From Arthrobacter sp. ISL-95 (GTDB taxonomy: Bacteria > Actinomycetota > Actinomycetes > Actinomycetales > Micrococcaceae): a stretch of 64,000 bases of DNA. Position numbers and translations under genes: made by a program. Each line of letters begins with the position of its first letter. The stretch's first letter is position 1. The stretch covers positions 85,845-149,844 of the forward strand of contig NZ_JAGGPR010000008.1 in the NCBI RefSeq assembly GCF_018613695.1, given 5' to 3'. Of the stretch, positions 9,912-17,158 are shown one piece after another. A model generated the notes under the pieces. That model saw only the letters and a list, made by a program, of their open reading frames with translations, did no database searches and was not told the DNA's origin.

Positions 9912-11137
9912 GCGCCAGCTCCCGTGGCAATCATGAGGGGAATGGCGGCGAGCGAGGCAACCAGGATGATGACCAAGTACACCAGACCCGCAACATTTAC
10001 AGCCCGGCCGTTCACGTGCTTTCCCATGTACTGGGGATCGTTCGCAACAATCAGGATGGGCAAATAGGTCAGCGGCAGGGCTATGGCTGAGAAGACCACG
10101 GAGTACTCGGTTACCAGGATGGGATCGACTCCCGTTGCCAGAACGGCCACACCGGCCAACAAAACCACCATCATGGCCACATGGAATCGGGAAGCGGCCG
10201 CAGGGCGGCGGAACTTGCCCCACGGCCATCCGAAAAACTGGGCCAAGGTGTAGCCGCTGGAAAGAGTGGTTTCCAAGGCCGCCCCGAAGGTCGCCGCCAC
10301 GATGCCCAAGATCAGGACAGCCAGCGCAAGCTGGCCGCCTGCCTGCGCCACGGGTAGCACCACTTCCGACAGTGTGGTGACGCTGATGCCAGCCGGCAGA
10401 AGCACGACGGCGGCGCAAGCGGCGATCGCGATGGACAGGAAACCTCCCAGCGGGAAACCCATGAGGACGTTGATCCGTGACTGGACCAGATCCTTGACCT
10501 TCCAGCCTTCTTCAACCGCACCCGAGGAAAAGAAAAACACCTCATATGGCGTCATGGCAGCTCCGAACAGTGCGATCGCGTAATACCAATAGGCGCCGAC
10601 ACTCTCCTCGCCAGAGACAGATGGAGTGAACGCTTGGCCCGCCAAGGCACCCCAATCCGGCTTCAACAGGAAGAGTGCAACGGCAAAGACAACCAAGGAC
10701 AGGCCTACGAGCCCGGTGACGTTTTCCATGATGCTGAACTTCACGCGCCAGATCACCAGCCACACTGCCAGCAGTGCGAAGGGAACCCAGAGCATATAGG
10801 ACACGCCGCTGGCCAGTTGGAGGGCCAAGGCGATGCCGCCTATTTCTGCTGTGACTGTCATGAGGTTGATCAGGAAGGACGCACCCAGGTTGGCCAGTCC
10901 GGCTCGTGGTCCCATCCGCTCACGGATCACCTCGAAAGTAGCCCGGCCCGACACTGCTGCTACCCGGCCCGACATATTGGCGAAGAGGCAGATACCTAGG
11001 ACGCCGATCACCACCACCCATGCCAGCGACAACCCGAACCGTGAGCCCACCACGGCATTTGTCACCAGGTCCCCGATGTCAACAAAGCCCCCGATCGCGG
11101 TCAGGATGCCCAGTGCAACACCGAGGAGCCGTTTCAC
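9908..11137 (-). CDS. Nramp-family metal ion transporter, non-canonical
   Basis: A 409-residue membrane protein with about 11 helices of the Nramp (LeuT-fold) family. In ordinary Mn/Fe transporters TM1 carries DPGN and TM6 MPH. Here TM1 reads DIGD (residues 20-23) in the context DIGDLVTNAVVGS, and TM6 reads MTPYEVF (194-200), so the residue aligned with the metal-binding Met is Thr 195 and the aligned His is Tyr 197. This argues against ordinary Mn2+ transport and is closer in spirit to the Nramp-related Mg2+ transporters, which also change the Met. Both ends overlap neighbours by 4 bp, so it is in a tight operon with a lipoprotein and two PRC-barrel proteins. Confidence 0.88.
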   Translation of the reverse strand: MKRLLGVALGILTAIGGFVDIGDLVTNAVVGSRFGLSLAWVVVIGVLGICLFANMSGRVAAVSGRATFEVIRERMGPRAGLANLGASFLINLMTVTAEIGGIALALQLASGVSYMLWVPFALLAVWLVIWRVKFSIMENVTGLVGLSLVVFAVALFLLKPDWGALAGQAFTPSVSGEESVGAYWYYAIALFGAAMTPYEVFFFSSGAVEEGWKVKDLVQSRINVLMGFPLGGFLSIAIAACAAVVLLPAGISVTTLSEVVLPVAQAGGQLALAVLILGIVAATFGAALETTLSSGYTLAQFFGWPWGKFRRPAAASRFHVAMMVVLLAGVAVLATGVDPILVTEYSVVFSAIALPLTYLPILIVANDPQYMGKHVNGRAVNVAGLVYLVIILVASLAAIPLMIATGAGA

Positions 11138-11613
11138 TGAATGCCGGCCTTGGTCATGAGGGAGTCCAGTTGGTCTGTGGCCGTTCGCAGCTCTGCCTGC
11201 ACTGTAGCCAACCTGGCCTGCCCATCGCTGGAGGCCGCAGGCTCCCCGGAAGACGCCGTCAGGACATCACGGGCGTGAAGGAGCGCGCGGGAAATGGCGG
11301 AAAAGGACGCAAGCACGTCATTCCGCAGTGTGCGTTCTTCTTGCGTGGGTGCGTCGAATCCGTGGATCTTGTCCGTGGCGGCTTCCACCTCGCCGAGCAT
11401 GTCATCGGCCGCGGTGGATGCCGCTGACGCCGTCGTGCTGTCCGTCATCCTGAGGTCCACCGCAAGGCTGGCAGCGCGCACCGCGGAAGAAACCTCCTTG
11501 GCGGGTCCTTCCAAAGTGTCCGCCGAGGGGCGCGGCGAACATCCGCTGACCAAGCCTGCGATCACCGCCAACAAAGCAAGGACAACGGCCAGGCTTCGCG
11601 AGGATTTACTCAT
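11134..11613 (-). CDS. Predicted lipoprotein
   Basis: A 159-residue protein with a lipoprotein signal: basic MSKSSR, hydrophobic LAVVLALLAVIAG, then LVSGC with Cys as lipidation site at residue 25. The mature part is helical and Ala/Asp/Glu-rich with no known domain. It overlaps both neighbours by 4 bp (ATGA), so it is cotranscribed with the Nramp-like transporter and probably sits on the outer face of the membrane. Function unknown. Confidence 0.75.
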   Translation of the reverse strand: MSKSSRSLAVVLALLAVIAGLVSGCSPRPSADTLEGPAKEVSSAVRAASLAVDLRMTDSTTASAASTAADDMLGEVEAATDKIHGFDAPTQEERTLRNDVLASFSAISRALLHARDVLTASSGEPAASSDGQARLATVQAELRTATDQLDSLMTKAGIQ

Positions 11614-11813
11614 GACGGTTGCGGGATCTCACAGCCACCTTGAGGATCCATGCCCGTGTAATTCAGCGGGCCGGCCACAATATTCAACGCAATGGTGGCG
11701 AACTGTGAACACTGCGCAGGGGGAGCAGTAAAGTATCCCCGCTGACCGGCAGCAATGGCTCCGATAATGAGCCACACCACCACGAACAACCCGATGATTG
11801 AACCGATTCGCAT
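11610..11813 (-). CDS. Small single-span membrane protein
   Basis: A 67-residue protein: one membrane segment at the N-terminus (IGLFVVVWLIIGAIAAG) followed by an external part with two cysteines (AQCSQF and GGCEIP). It is the first gene of the operon leading to the lipoprotein and the Nramp-like transporter, with a 4-bp overlap to the next gene. No family recognised. Confidence 0.65.
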   Translation of the reverse strand: MRIGSIIGLFVVVWLIIGAIAAGQRGYFTAPPAQCSQFATIALNIVAGPLNYTGMDPQGGCEIPQPS

Positions 11814-11851
11814 TCATTTCCCAAACGCTAAAGACAATCCGGCAATTAGCG

Positions 11852-11876
11852 GGCAAACCTTGGATCATGGTTTGCC
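11852..11876. promoter_or_regulatory. Inverted repeat upstream of the transporter operon
   Basis: GGCAAACC (11852-11859) and GGTTTGCC (11869-11876) are exact complements 9 nt apart. They lie 39-63 bp upstream of the first gene of the Nramp-like operon. This could be an operator or a leader hairpin. No known consensus is claimed. Confidence 0.35.
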
Positions 11877-11881
11877 AAGAG

Positions 11882-11923
11882 AGCGCGGCCGCGGACTGGA
11901 TATCTCCTGTTCGCGGCCGCGCT
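11882..11923 (-). terminator. 12-bp GC-rich hairpin
   Basis: AGCGCGGCCGCG (11882-11893) pairs exactly with CGCGGCCGCGCT (11912-11923) over an 18-nt loop. It starts just past the stop (11932) of the acidic small protein gene, so it probably ends the 12350-11932 transcript. It has no U-tract. Confidence 0.55.
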
Positions 11924-11931
11924 GGTGCCGA

Positions 11932-12195
11932 TCAATCCGTGGGATTGGTTTCGGTAGTCAGACCACGCGAGTCCGCGGTCTCCTCGTCCTTTTCTTCTGC
12001 CGGTCCAGGCGGACTGGCCGATTCGCTGGGACCGGCATCGACGGCGTCGTCCGGACTTTCCGACGATGCATCACCTACAGGCACCTGGCTACTTGAATCG
12101 GGCATTCCAGGGTCCCTTGGAATGGGATGACCGGGCGTGGTAGTCCCATCGCGAACCTGGGTAAAACCGGCAACCTCGCTTGGGTCTGTTGTCAT
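11932..12195 (-). CDS. Acidic low-complexity protein
   Basis: An 87-residue protein starting MTTDPSEVAGF, rich in Ser, Pro, Asp, Glu and Thr, with no hydrophobic segment and no recognised domain. The ATG at 12195 overlaps the stop of the upstream 52-residue membrane protein by 4 bp (ATGA), which fixes the start and shows the two are translated together. A longer reading frame (from 12264) would run through the upstream gene and is not credible. Confidence 0.6.
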   Translation of the reverse strand: MTTDPSEVAGFTQVRDGTTTPGHPIPRDPGMPDSSSQVPVGDASSESPDDAVDAGPSESASPPGPAEEKDEETADSRGLTTETNPTD

Positions 12196-12350
12196 ACGCG
12201 CGACCGGCCTCGGCCCACTACCCAGCCAATCAGGGCCAGCACCAGCAGGATGATTCCCACCCACAGCAGGAAGCTGAGAGCCTGATTGAATCCGCCTACC
12301 AGGAGCAAGATGATCGCGATTACACCGGCGATTATTAATAGTGTGTTCAT
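12192..12350 (-). CDS. Small two-span membrane protein
   Basis: A 52-residue protein that starts MNTLLIIAGVIAIILLLVGG, has a second hydrophobic stretch (LSFLLWVGIILLVLALIGWVV) and ends with basic residues GRGRSRV. It is an obvious membrane hairpin. It is below the usual length cut-off of gene finders but is supported by the exact ATGA overlap with the next gene. AAAGGGATG lies upstream as a ribosome site. It resembles the short hydrophobic proteins frequent in Micrococcaceae. Function unknown. Confidence 0.7.
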   Translation of the reverse strand: MNTLLIIAGVIAIILLLVGGFNQALSFLLWVGIILLVLALIGWVVGRGRSRV

Positions 12351-12471
12351 TGAGCTACGCATCCCTTTCAATAACTGTTGTCTATTCAGGAAGGCGTCCG
12401 CTGGTACTCCATTTCTGAAGCGCCACCCATGCCAACGGGCACCGATCAGGGAATTTCTCCCCTATATCGCT

Positions 12472-12526
12472 TACGTACCCCCACGGAATTAGTTCAAACG
12501 GACCCTTGGCCCGTGAGGGGTACGTA
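12472..12526. repeat. Long imperfect inverted repeat
   Basis: TACGTACCCC (12472-12481) and GGGGTACGTA (12517-12526) are exact complements, extended inwards by CACGG (12482-12486) and CCGTG (12511-12515) with one bulged base. The stem is about 15 bp with a 24-nt loop. It lies 56 bp past the IclR stop. It may end that transcript, or be a binding site. Confidence 0.5.
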
Positions 12527-12581
12527 CATAGCATCATGATAGGCGTGCATTACGCCGGAACGAAGTAGCTGGACAGGAAAC

Positions 12582-13346
12582 TTAGTACCCCTTTGTGGAG
12601 AACGCTCCCAGAGCCCGGCTGATCTCCAAAGCGGTCCCCGCCGCTGCCTCGCCGTACTCCTGATACTTAGCGGGCACGATTCTGCTTGACGGCCCGGAAA
12701 TGGAGATTGAACCTGCCGCGACACCGCCCGAGCCCAGCAAGGGAACACCAATTGAGGTGATTCCCGTACTGAGGCCTTGCTCATTGATGGAGTATCCCCT
12801 GGCCCTGGTGTCTGCGATCATCGCCTGAAGCCGGGCAGGGTCTACTACGGTCTGGGGAGTCAGCGCTTCGAGCGGTCCGGCAAGATAGTCATCCACGAAA
12901 GCCTCGTCGGCTGCCGAAAGATAGGCCATTCCCGTGGAGGAAGCGTGCATGGGAAGCCGCGAACCCAGGGGCAGGAACGCCCGCAGCACGTGCGGGGTAT
13001 CCAGGCGCTCAATGATCAGCATGTAGCCGCGGTCCGGCACAGCCAAGTGAACGGTCTCGGTGGTGTCCAACTGCAACGCGTTCAGTGGGCCCATGGCGGC
13101 GTCACGGATGACCGAACCGCTGCTTCCCCGGCTTGCAACAGCAAATGCGTGGTTGGTCAGGACCCACTTTCCGGCCTGAGCCTCGGACTGTGCCACCCAC
13201 CCCAGTTCCCCCAGCGTCCTGAGCATGCGCAGAACCGTCGCCTTGGGTACATCCACCTCGCGGCTCAGCTCAGACAAGCCCGCCGGCTGGTTGTCCGAGA
13301 CCGCCTCCAACACACGAATCGCTGTGACCACGCTCTGCGTACTCAT
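12582..13346 (-). CDS. IclR-family transcriptional regulator
   Basis: A 254-residue regulator: winged-helix HTH at about residues 5-65 (QSVVTAIRVLEAVSDN, GLSELSREVDVPKATVLRMLRTL) and a C-terminal effector domain with GYSINEQGLSTGITSIGVPLLG, typical of IclR proteins. I prefer the ATG at 13346 because GGGAG lies at proper distance; a GTG six bases upstream is possible. It is divergent from a CoA-transferase/enoyl-CoA hydratase operon, with a perfect inverted repeat between them, so it most likely controls that operon and itself. Confidence 0.92.
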   Translation of the reverse strand: MSTQSVVTAIRVLEAVSDNQPAGLSELSREVDVPKATVLRMLRTLGELGWVAQSEAQAGKWVLTNHAFAVASRGSSGSVIRDAAMGPLNALQLDTTETVHLAVPDRGYMLIIERLDTPHVLRAFLPLGSRLPMHASSTGMAYLSAADEAFVDDYLAGPLEALTPQTVVDPARLQAMIADTRARGYSINEQGLSTGITSIGVPLLGSGGVAAGSISISGPSSRIVPAKYQEYGEAAAGTALEISRALGAFSTKGY

Positions 13347-13405
13347 CCACACTCCCGCTTGACCGACTTCCCTCAGTGCCCTACATTACAGGCGACTTCC
13401 CAAAA

Positions 13406-13431
13406 TGAACCAACGGTTCATCTAGTGAACC
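13406..13431. promoter_or_regulatory. Probable IclR operator
   Basis: TGAACCAACGGTTCA (13406-13420) is a perfect palindrome around three bases, the usual shape of an IclR-family site. A further half-site TGAACC follows at 13426-13431. It lies between the IclR gene and the CoA-transferase gene, 75-100 bp upstream of the latter. Confidence 0.65.
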
Positions 13432-13505
13432 AGCGACATTTTGAGCGCAGAACGGGCGTTGCCGCTCCCGCTTCTTGCCTCTTCAACGCCCGAAAGGTGC
13501 CCACC

Positions 13506-14723
13506 ATGCTCAAACCACTCCGCGGAATAACCGTGATCGACCTCAGCCGAGCCCTCGCTGGCCCCTACTGCACCGCACTCCTAGCCGATATGGGCGCGAA
13601 AATCATCAAAGTGGAAAGCGTGAACGGGGGTGACACGGCCCGCCAATGGCCCCCGTTCCAGGACGGCCATAGCCTTTACTTCGACTCCGTCAACCGCAAC
13701 AAAGCGTCCGTGTGCATCGATTTCTACTCCGACGAGGGACGCGAAATCCTCTCCAGCCTGATCGCCGCAGCAGACGTCCTGGTGGAAAACTTCAAGCCCG
13801 GCACGCTGGAGAAAATGGGTTTCACTCCTGCCCGGTTGGACGAGTTGAACCCTGGGCTCGTGGTGGGATCCGTCACCGGATTCGGCAACACCGGTCCCCT
13901 TAAGGACGACGCCGGCTTGGATCAAGTCATCCAGGGAATGTCCGGGCTGATGTCAGTGACCGGTCCTGGACCAGGCTCGGCCTACCGGGTGGGCGTGCCG
14001 ATCGTGGACATCACCTCGGGAATGATCTGCGCGTTTGGAATCGTTGCCTCCCTCCTGGGAACCCGGAACGGCGAGCGCCCCAGCCGGGTGTCCACTTCGC
14101 TTTTGGAGACCGCCCTGAATCTCTCCGCGTTCCAAGGACAGAAGGCGCTGAGCCTCGGCGAGGCACCCACCCCGCAGGGCAACAACCACCCTGTGATCGC
14201 CCCGTACGGCATGTTCGCCACGGCCACGGAGTCCATCAATATTGCTGTGGGAAGTGACAAACAATGGCGGGCGTTCTGCGGCTTGCTGGGCGTTCCCTTC
14301 GCCGTGGAGGATCCCAGGTTCATCACGGGAGCGGACCGATCGGCCAACAGGGATCAGTTGTCGGAGCTCATTGAAACTGCCCTTGCCGCCAAGTCCGCCG
14401 CCGATTGGGTTCCGTTGATCAGCCGGGCAGGAATCCCCTGTGGCCCCATATATGACTACACGCAGGCCCTCGCTTCGGAGCAAGTTGTCGCCTTGGGCCT
14501 GGTGCAGCACCGCGAGCGCTTGGACGGCTCCGAGCTCCCCCTGCTCCGCGGCCCGCTCAGCTTGGATGGCGAGGCCAGCGAAATCCTCACACCCCCTCCG
14601 CTGCTGGGTCAGCACACCGCGGATGTACTGATGGAGTTTGGAATGACTCACGACGACGTCACACGGCTTGAGCGCGAAGGCCGCATTGTGTGCGGGCCAT
14701 CAAAGATCGGAGCACAGCGATGA
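13506..14723 (+). CDS. CaiB/BaiF family CoA-transferase
   Basis: A 405-residue type III CoA-transferase starting MLKPLRGITVIDLSRALAGPY. Family features seen: the N-terminal AGPYCTALLADMGAKIIKVE stretch, the Asp nucleophile candidate in TGFGNTGPLKDDAGLDQVIQ, and GRPSRVSTSLLETA. It moves CoA between an acyl-CoA and a free acid. A longer frame that starts at 12777 runs through the IclR gene and is not real; an AAAGG site precedes the ATG at 13506. The stop overlaps the next start by 4 bp. With the enoyl-CoA hydratase and IclR it forms a small catabolic operon for an unidentified acid. Confidence 0.92.
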   Translation: MLKPLRGITVIDLSRALAGPYCTALLADMGAKIIKVESVNGGDTARQWPPFQDGHSLYFDSVNRNKASVCIDFYSDEGREILSSLIAAADVLVENFKPGTLEKMGFTPARLDELNPGLVVGSVTGFGNTGPLKDDAGLDQVIQGMSGLMSVTGPGPGSAYRVGVPIVDITSGMICAFGIVASLLGTRNGERPSRVSTSLLETALNLSAFQGQKALSLGEAPTPQGNNHPVIAPYGMFATATESINIAVGSDKQWRAFCGLLGVPFAVEDPRFITGADRSANRDQLSELIETALAAKSAADWVPLISRAGIPCGPIYDYTQALASEQVVALGLVQHRERLDGSELPLLRGPLSLDGEASEILTPPPLLGQHTADVLMEFGMTHDDVTRLEREGRIVCGPSKIGAQR

Positions 14724-15547
14724 CCACGGTTTCCGACGTAGCGCGCTCCAGTATCGGCCGCATCTCCGCCGCCATTGCCGATGGCGTGGCCACTGTGGAG
14801 ATCTACAATCCGGCGCAGCGAAACGCGCTGACACGCTCCATGTGCTTGGAGATCCAGGAACTGATGCCGCGCCTGGACGCCGATCCGAATGTTGCCGTGG
14901 TGGTGCTGAAGGGTGCCGGGGACACGTTCTGCGCCGGGGCTTCCATCAGTGAACTCGCTTCGGTGCTGGTGGATCCCCAACCGGACGGCACCTCCGTGGA
15001 TCATCTCAGTGGGGCCGATTCTGCCATCGCTTCCCTGTCCAAACCCTCCGTCGCTTTCGTGGATGGTGCCTGCATGGGCGGTGGCTGGCAGATCGCCTCC
15101 GCTTGTGACTTCATCATCGCCAACGAACGCGCAGTGATTGGGCTGACCCCGGCCAAGATTGGGATCATCTACCCCCGCCCGGGCATCGAACGGCTCGTCC
15201 GGCTCGTGGGACATGCCAATGCGAAGTACATTCTCCTTACCGGACTGACGTTCAGCGCAACCGAGGCCCGGTCGCTCGGGCTGGTGGCCGACGTCGTGCC
15301 TTCCGAATCCTTTGAGGAGAAGTGCGCAGCGCTTGTCAGCACGTTGCGGAGCCGCTCCCGGTTCTCCATGCATTCGATGAAGCGACTGATTGACCTGCCC
15401 GGGACCCCCGGTTATGGTCTGGCAGACATTGACCAGGAGTGGGCGGACGCGTGGTCGGCCATGCCGGAGAGTTCGGACATGGGGATCGGCATCCGCGCAT
15501 TCCTGAACCGCCAACGGCCTCAGTTCACCTGGCGGCCTGCGGACTAA
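14720..15547 (+). CDS. Enoyl-CoA hydratase/isomerase
   Basis: A 275-residue crotonase-fold protein. The oxyanion-hole segments are visible as NPAQRNAL, then GDTFCAGASISEL and VDGACMGGGWQIASACDFIIA. The acid/base Glu positions are not clear: the usual second Glu region reads LTPAKIGIIYP, so the reaction could be hydration, isomerisation or hydrolysis. The ATG at 14720 overlaps the CoA-transferase stop (ATGA); a GTG at 14690 would lie inside that gene and has no ribosome site. It acts on the CoA thioester made by its neighbour. Confidence 0.9.
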   Translation: MTTVSDVARSSIGRISAAIADGVATVEIYNPAQRNALTRSMCLEIQELMPRLDADPNVAVVVLKGAGDTFCAGASISELASVLVDPQPDGTSVDHLSGADSAIASLSKPSVAFVDGACMGGGWQIASACDFIIANERAVIGLTPAKIGIIYPRPGIERLVRLVGHANAKYILLTGLTFSATEARSLGLVADVVPSESFEEKCAALVSTLRSRSRFSMHSMKRLIDLPGTPGYGLADIDQEWADAWSAMPESSDMGIGIRAFLNRQRPQFTWRPAD

Positions 15548-15644
15548 GCCCACGCAGGTGTGATCTGCACCTCAGCCGGCACAAGTGGCGGCCTCCCTGC
15601 GTTGTACATGGAACGAGTTTGTACACAAGACGAAGGGAGGGCTC

Positions 15645-16238
15645 ATGCTCATTGTTCTGACGGGAATTGACGGCTCAGGGAAAACGACGGCGGCCCGCGC
15701 CTTGGTCGATTCGGCTCGCGCTGAAGGACGAAGCGCCCTGCTGCTCAGTAATCACGCTGCCCGCCGGAGGATGTCCATCCTTTCGGCGCGGTATGGGTGG
15801 AAGTTGGGACCACGCGTTACGGACGTCATTGAAACCGGCGTTCGATTGTTCAATGTGCTGGTGAACCATGCACGGGCCAGGCACTTTGATGGCTTGGTGG
15901 TGATGGATCGCCACCTCCACTGCCAGCTGGCGTTGCGCCGGACCACCGGGTTGGGCCGCGGCAAGCTGCTTCCGTGGCTACTGGAGCAACTCCCCGCAGC
16001 TGACCTGCACGTTCACTTCGACACGGACCCCGCCGTTGCCCACGAGCGGGTCATGGCACGTGGCACGGACCAGGAGACAGTGGCCGATCTGGGGGCATTC
16101 CGGGATGCGTACCGTTCTCTGCCTGAATATCCCGACTTTGTTAAGGTGGACGCCAACGGTAAACCTGAAAACCTACTGGCACAGCTGAACCGGGCCATCA
16201 CCTCCGCCAACAAGGAACCTGCGCTCTCATCCAACTGA
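15645..16238 (+). CDS. Thymidylate-kinase-like P-loop kinase
   Basis: A 197-residue protein starting MLIVLTGIDGSGKTT, a P-loop of the thymidylate kinase group. VVMDRHLHCQLA is the DR motif that holds the nucleotide substrate, and HFDTDPAVAHERVMARG is a lid-like segment. The sequence GGGAGGGCTC before the ATG is a good ribosome site. It is a stand-alone gene. It is divergent from classical Tmk in the middle part, so the substrate may be another nucleotide or small molecule. Confidence 0.8.
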   Translation: MLIVLTGIDGSGKTTAARALVDSARAEGRSALLLSNHAARRRMSILSARYGWKLGPRVTDVIETGVRLFNVLVNHARARHFDGLVVMDRHLHCQLALRRTTGLGRGKLLPWLLEQLPAADLHVHFDTDPAVAHERVMARGTDQETVADLGAFRDAYRSLPEYPDFVKVDANGKPENLLAQLNRAITSANKEPALSSN

Positions 16239-16320
16239 GGGACAGCTAGCGTCCTAGTGAGCCCTCAATAAAGCGTTTGCTCTCCCCGGGCTGAGTCAGC
16301 TCGTTGGTTACGCAGGTACA

Positions 16321-17055
16321 TTAATCGCGTGGGCGCATCAGCGGCGGGTTCAGGACCGCCCGCGTGGGTTGGCCCGGCGTCGGACGCGCCTCGGGGGCTA
16401 GCCTGAACAGCGCAGCCGGCCGTCCGGCGTCGCCCGTTGTCATCCGTCCGACTTCTTCCAGGAAACCGGGCGTCCCCGTCGCTTTTCGGTGGAAGTTCCG
16501 CGGGTCCAGGCGCGTACCCCACACCGCTTCGTACACGGCGCGGAGCTGGGCGATGGTAAATTCCTCGTCGCAGAATGCGGCACCCAAGGGTGAGTATTCG
16601 AGCTTGGACTTTGCCCGTTCCAGGGCGTCGTCGAGGATGCGCGCGTGGTCGAAGGCCAGCTCAAGCGTCCCGCCAAGGACTTCCCGCACCGGGTACCAAG
16701 CGGCCTGTTCAGCGTCGCTGCCCGCCGACAGCACCGGAAAGTCCGGCGCGAGCAGCAGGTGCGCCACAGTGAGGACGTCGCCGCGGGGATCGCGCCCCTT
16801 CGGGCCATAACTCCCCAACTGCTCCAGATGTCCCGGGAGATTCTCGACGCCGGTTTCCTCCGCGAGCTCCCGGCCCGCCGCCTCAAGCAATTCCTCGCCC
16901 ACGAGGACGAAGCCGCCGGGAAGTGCGAGCTTGCCGCGGAAGGGCTCGATGAGTCGGGTGATGAGCAGGACGTTCAGCTCGCCTTCGCGAACGGTGAGGG
17001 CCACGACGTCGACCGTCACCGGGAAGCGCTCGGGCGCCGGATGGGATGCAGGCAT
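16321..17055 (-). CDS. NrtR-type Nudix regulator/hydrolase
   Basis: A 244-residue protein with an N-terminal Nudix domain and a C-terminal winged helix (about 150-225, FTIAQLRAVYEAVWGTRLDPRNFHRK). The Nudix box is complete: GFVLVGEELLEAAGRELAEE followed by TGV keeps every residue of Gx5Ex7REUxEExGU, so ADP-ribose hydrolysis is possible. NrtR proteins sense ADP-ribose and repress NAD genes. It is divergent from an SPFH and a NAD-kinase-like gene, and two matching palindromes lie between, so it very probably represses both directions. Confidence 0.9.
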   Translation of the reverse strand: MPASHPAPERFPVTVDVVALTVREGELNVLLITRLIEPFRGKLALPGGFVLVGEELLEAAGRELAEETGVENLPGHLEQLGSYGPKGRDPRGDVLTVAHLLLAPDFPVLSAGSDAEQAAWYPVREVLGGTLELAFDHARILDDALERAKSKLEYSPLGAAFCDEEFTIAQLRAVYEAVWGTRLDPRNFHRKATGTPGFLEEVGRMTTGDAGRPAALFRLAPEARPTPGQPTRAVLNPPLMRPRD

Positions 17056-17072
17056 GCATCAATCGTAGAGAG

Positions 17073-17093
17073 TTATCGTCATATTGACAATAA
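17073..17093. promoter_or_regulatory. Candidate NrtR operator 1
   Basis: TTATCGTCA at 17073-17081 and TGACAATAA at 17085-17093 form an imperfect palindrome with a 3-bp centre; one mismatch between arms. It begins 18 bp upstream of the Nudix regulator start. The second site, 45 bp away centre to centre, has the same left arm. Confidence 0.75.
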
Positions 17094-17117
17094 AGATGGA
17101 TCGCCCCTACTGTTGAG

Positions 17118-17138
17118 TTATCGTCAAGCTGACGACAA
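17118..17138. promoter_or_regulatory. Candidate NrtR operator 2
   Basis: TTATCGTCA at 17118-17126 and TGACGACAA at 17130-17138, again with a 3-bp centre and one mismatch. It lies 20-40 bp upstream of the SPFH gene. The same 21-bp design as site 1 is strong evidence for a shared regulator. Confidence 0.75.
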
Positions 17139-17158
17139 CAAGTGAAAGCGAGAACATC

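Noticed and set aside
9912..10418. Upstream part of the long frame that includes the first PRC-barrel gene
   Set aside because: It lies in another frame inside the Nramp gene; the real start is the ATG at 9911 with an ATGA overlap.
12777..13505. N-terminal extension of the CoA-transferase
   Set aside because: It runs antisense through the IclR gene and its operator, and the true start at 13506 has a ribosome site and the family's N-terminal sequence.
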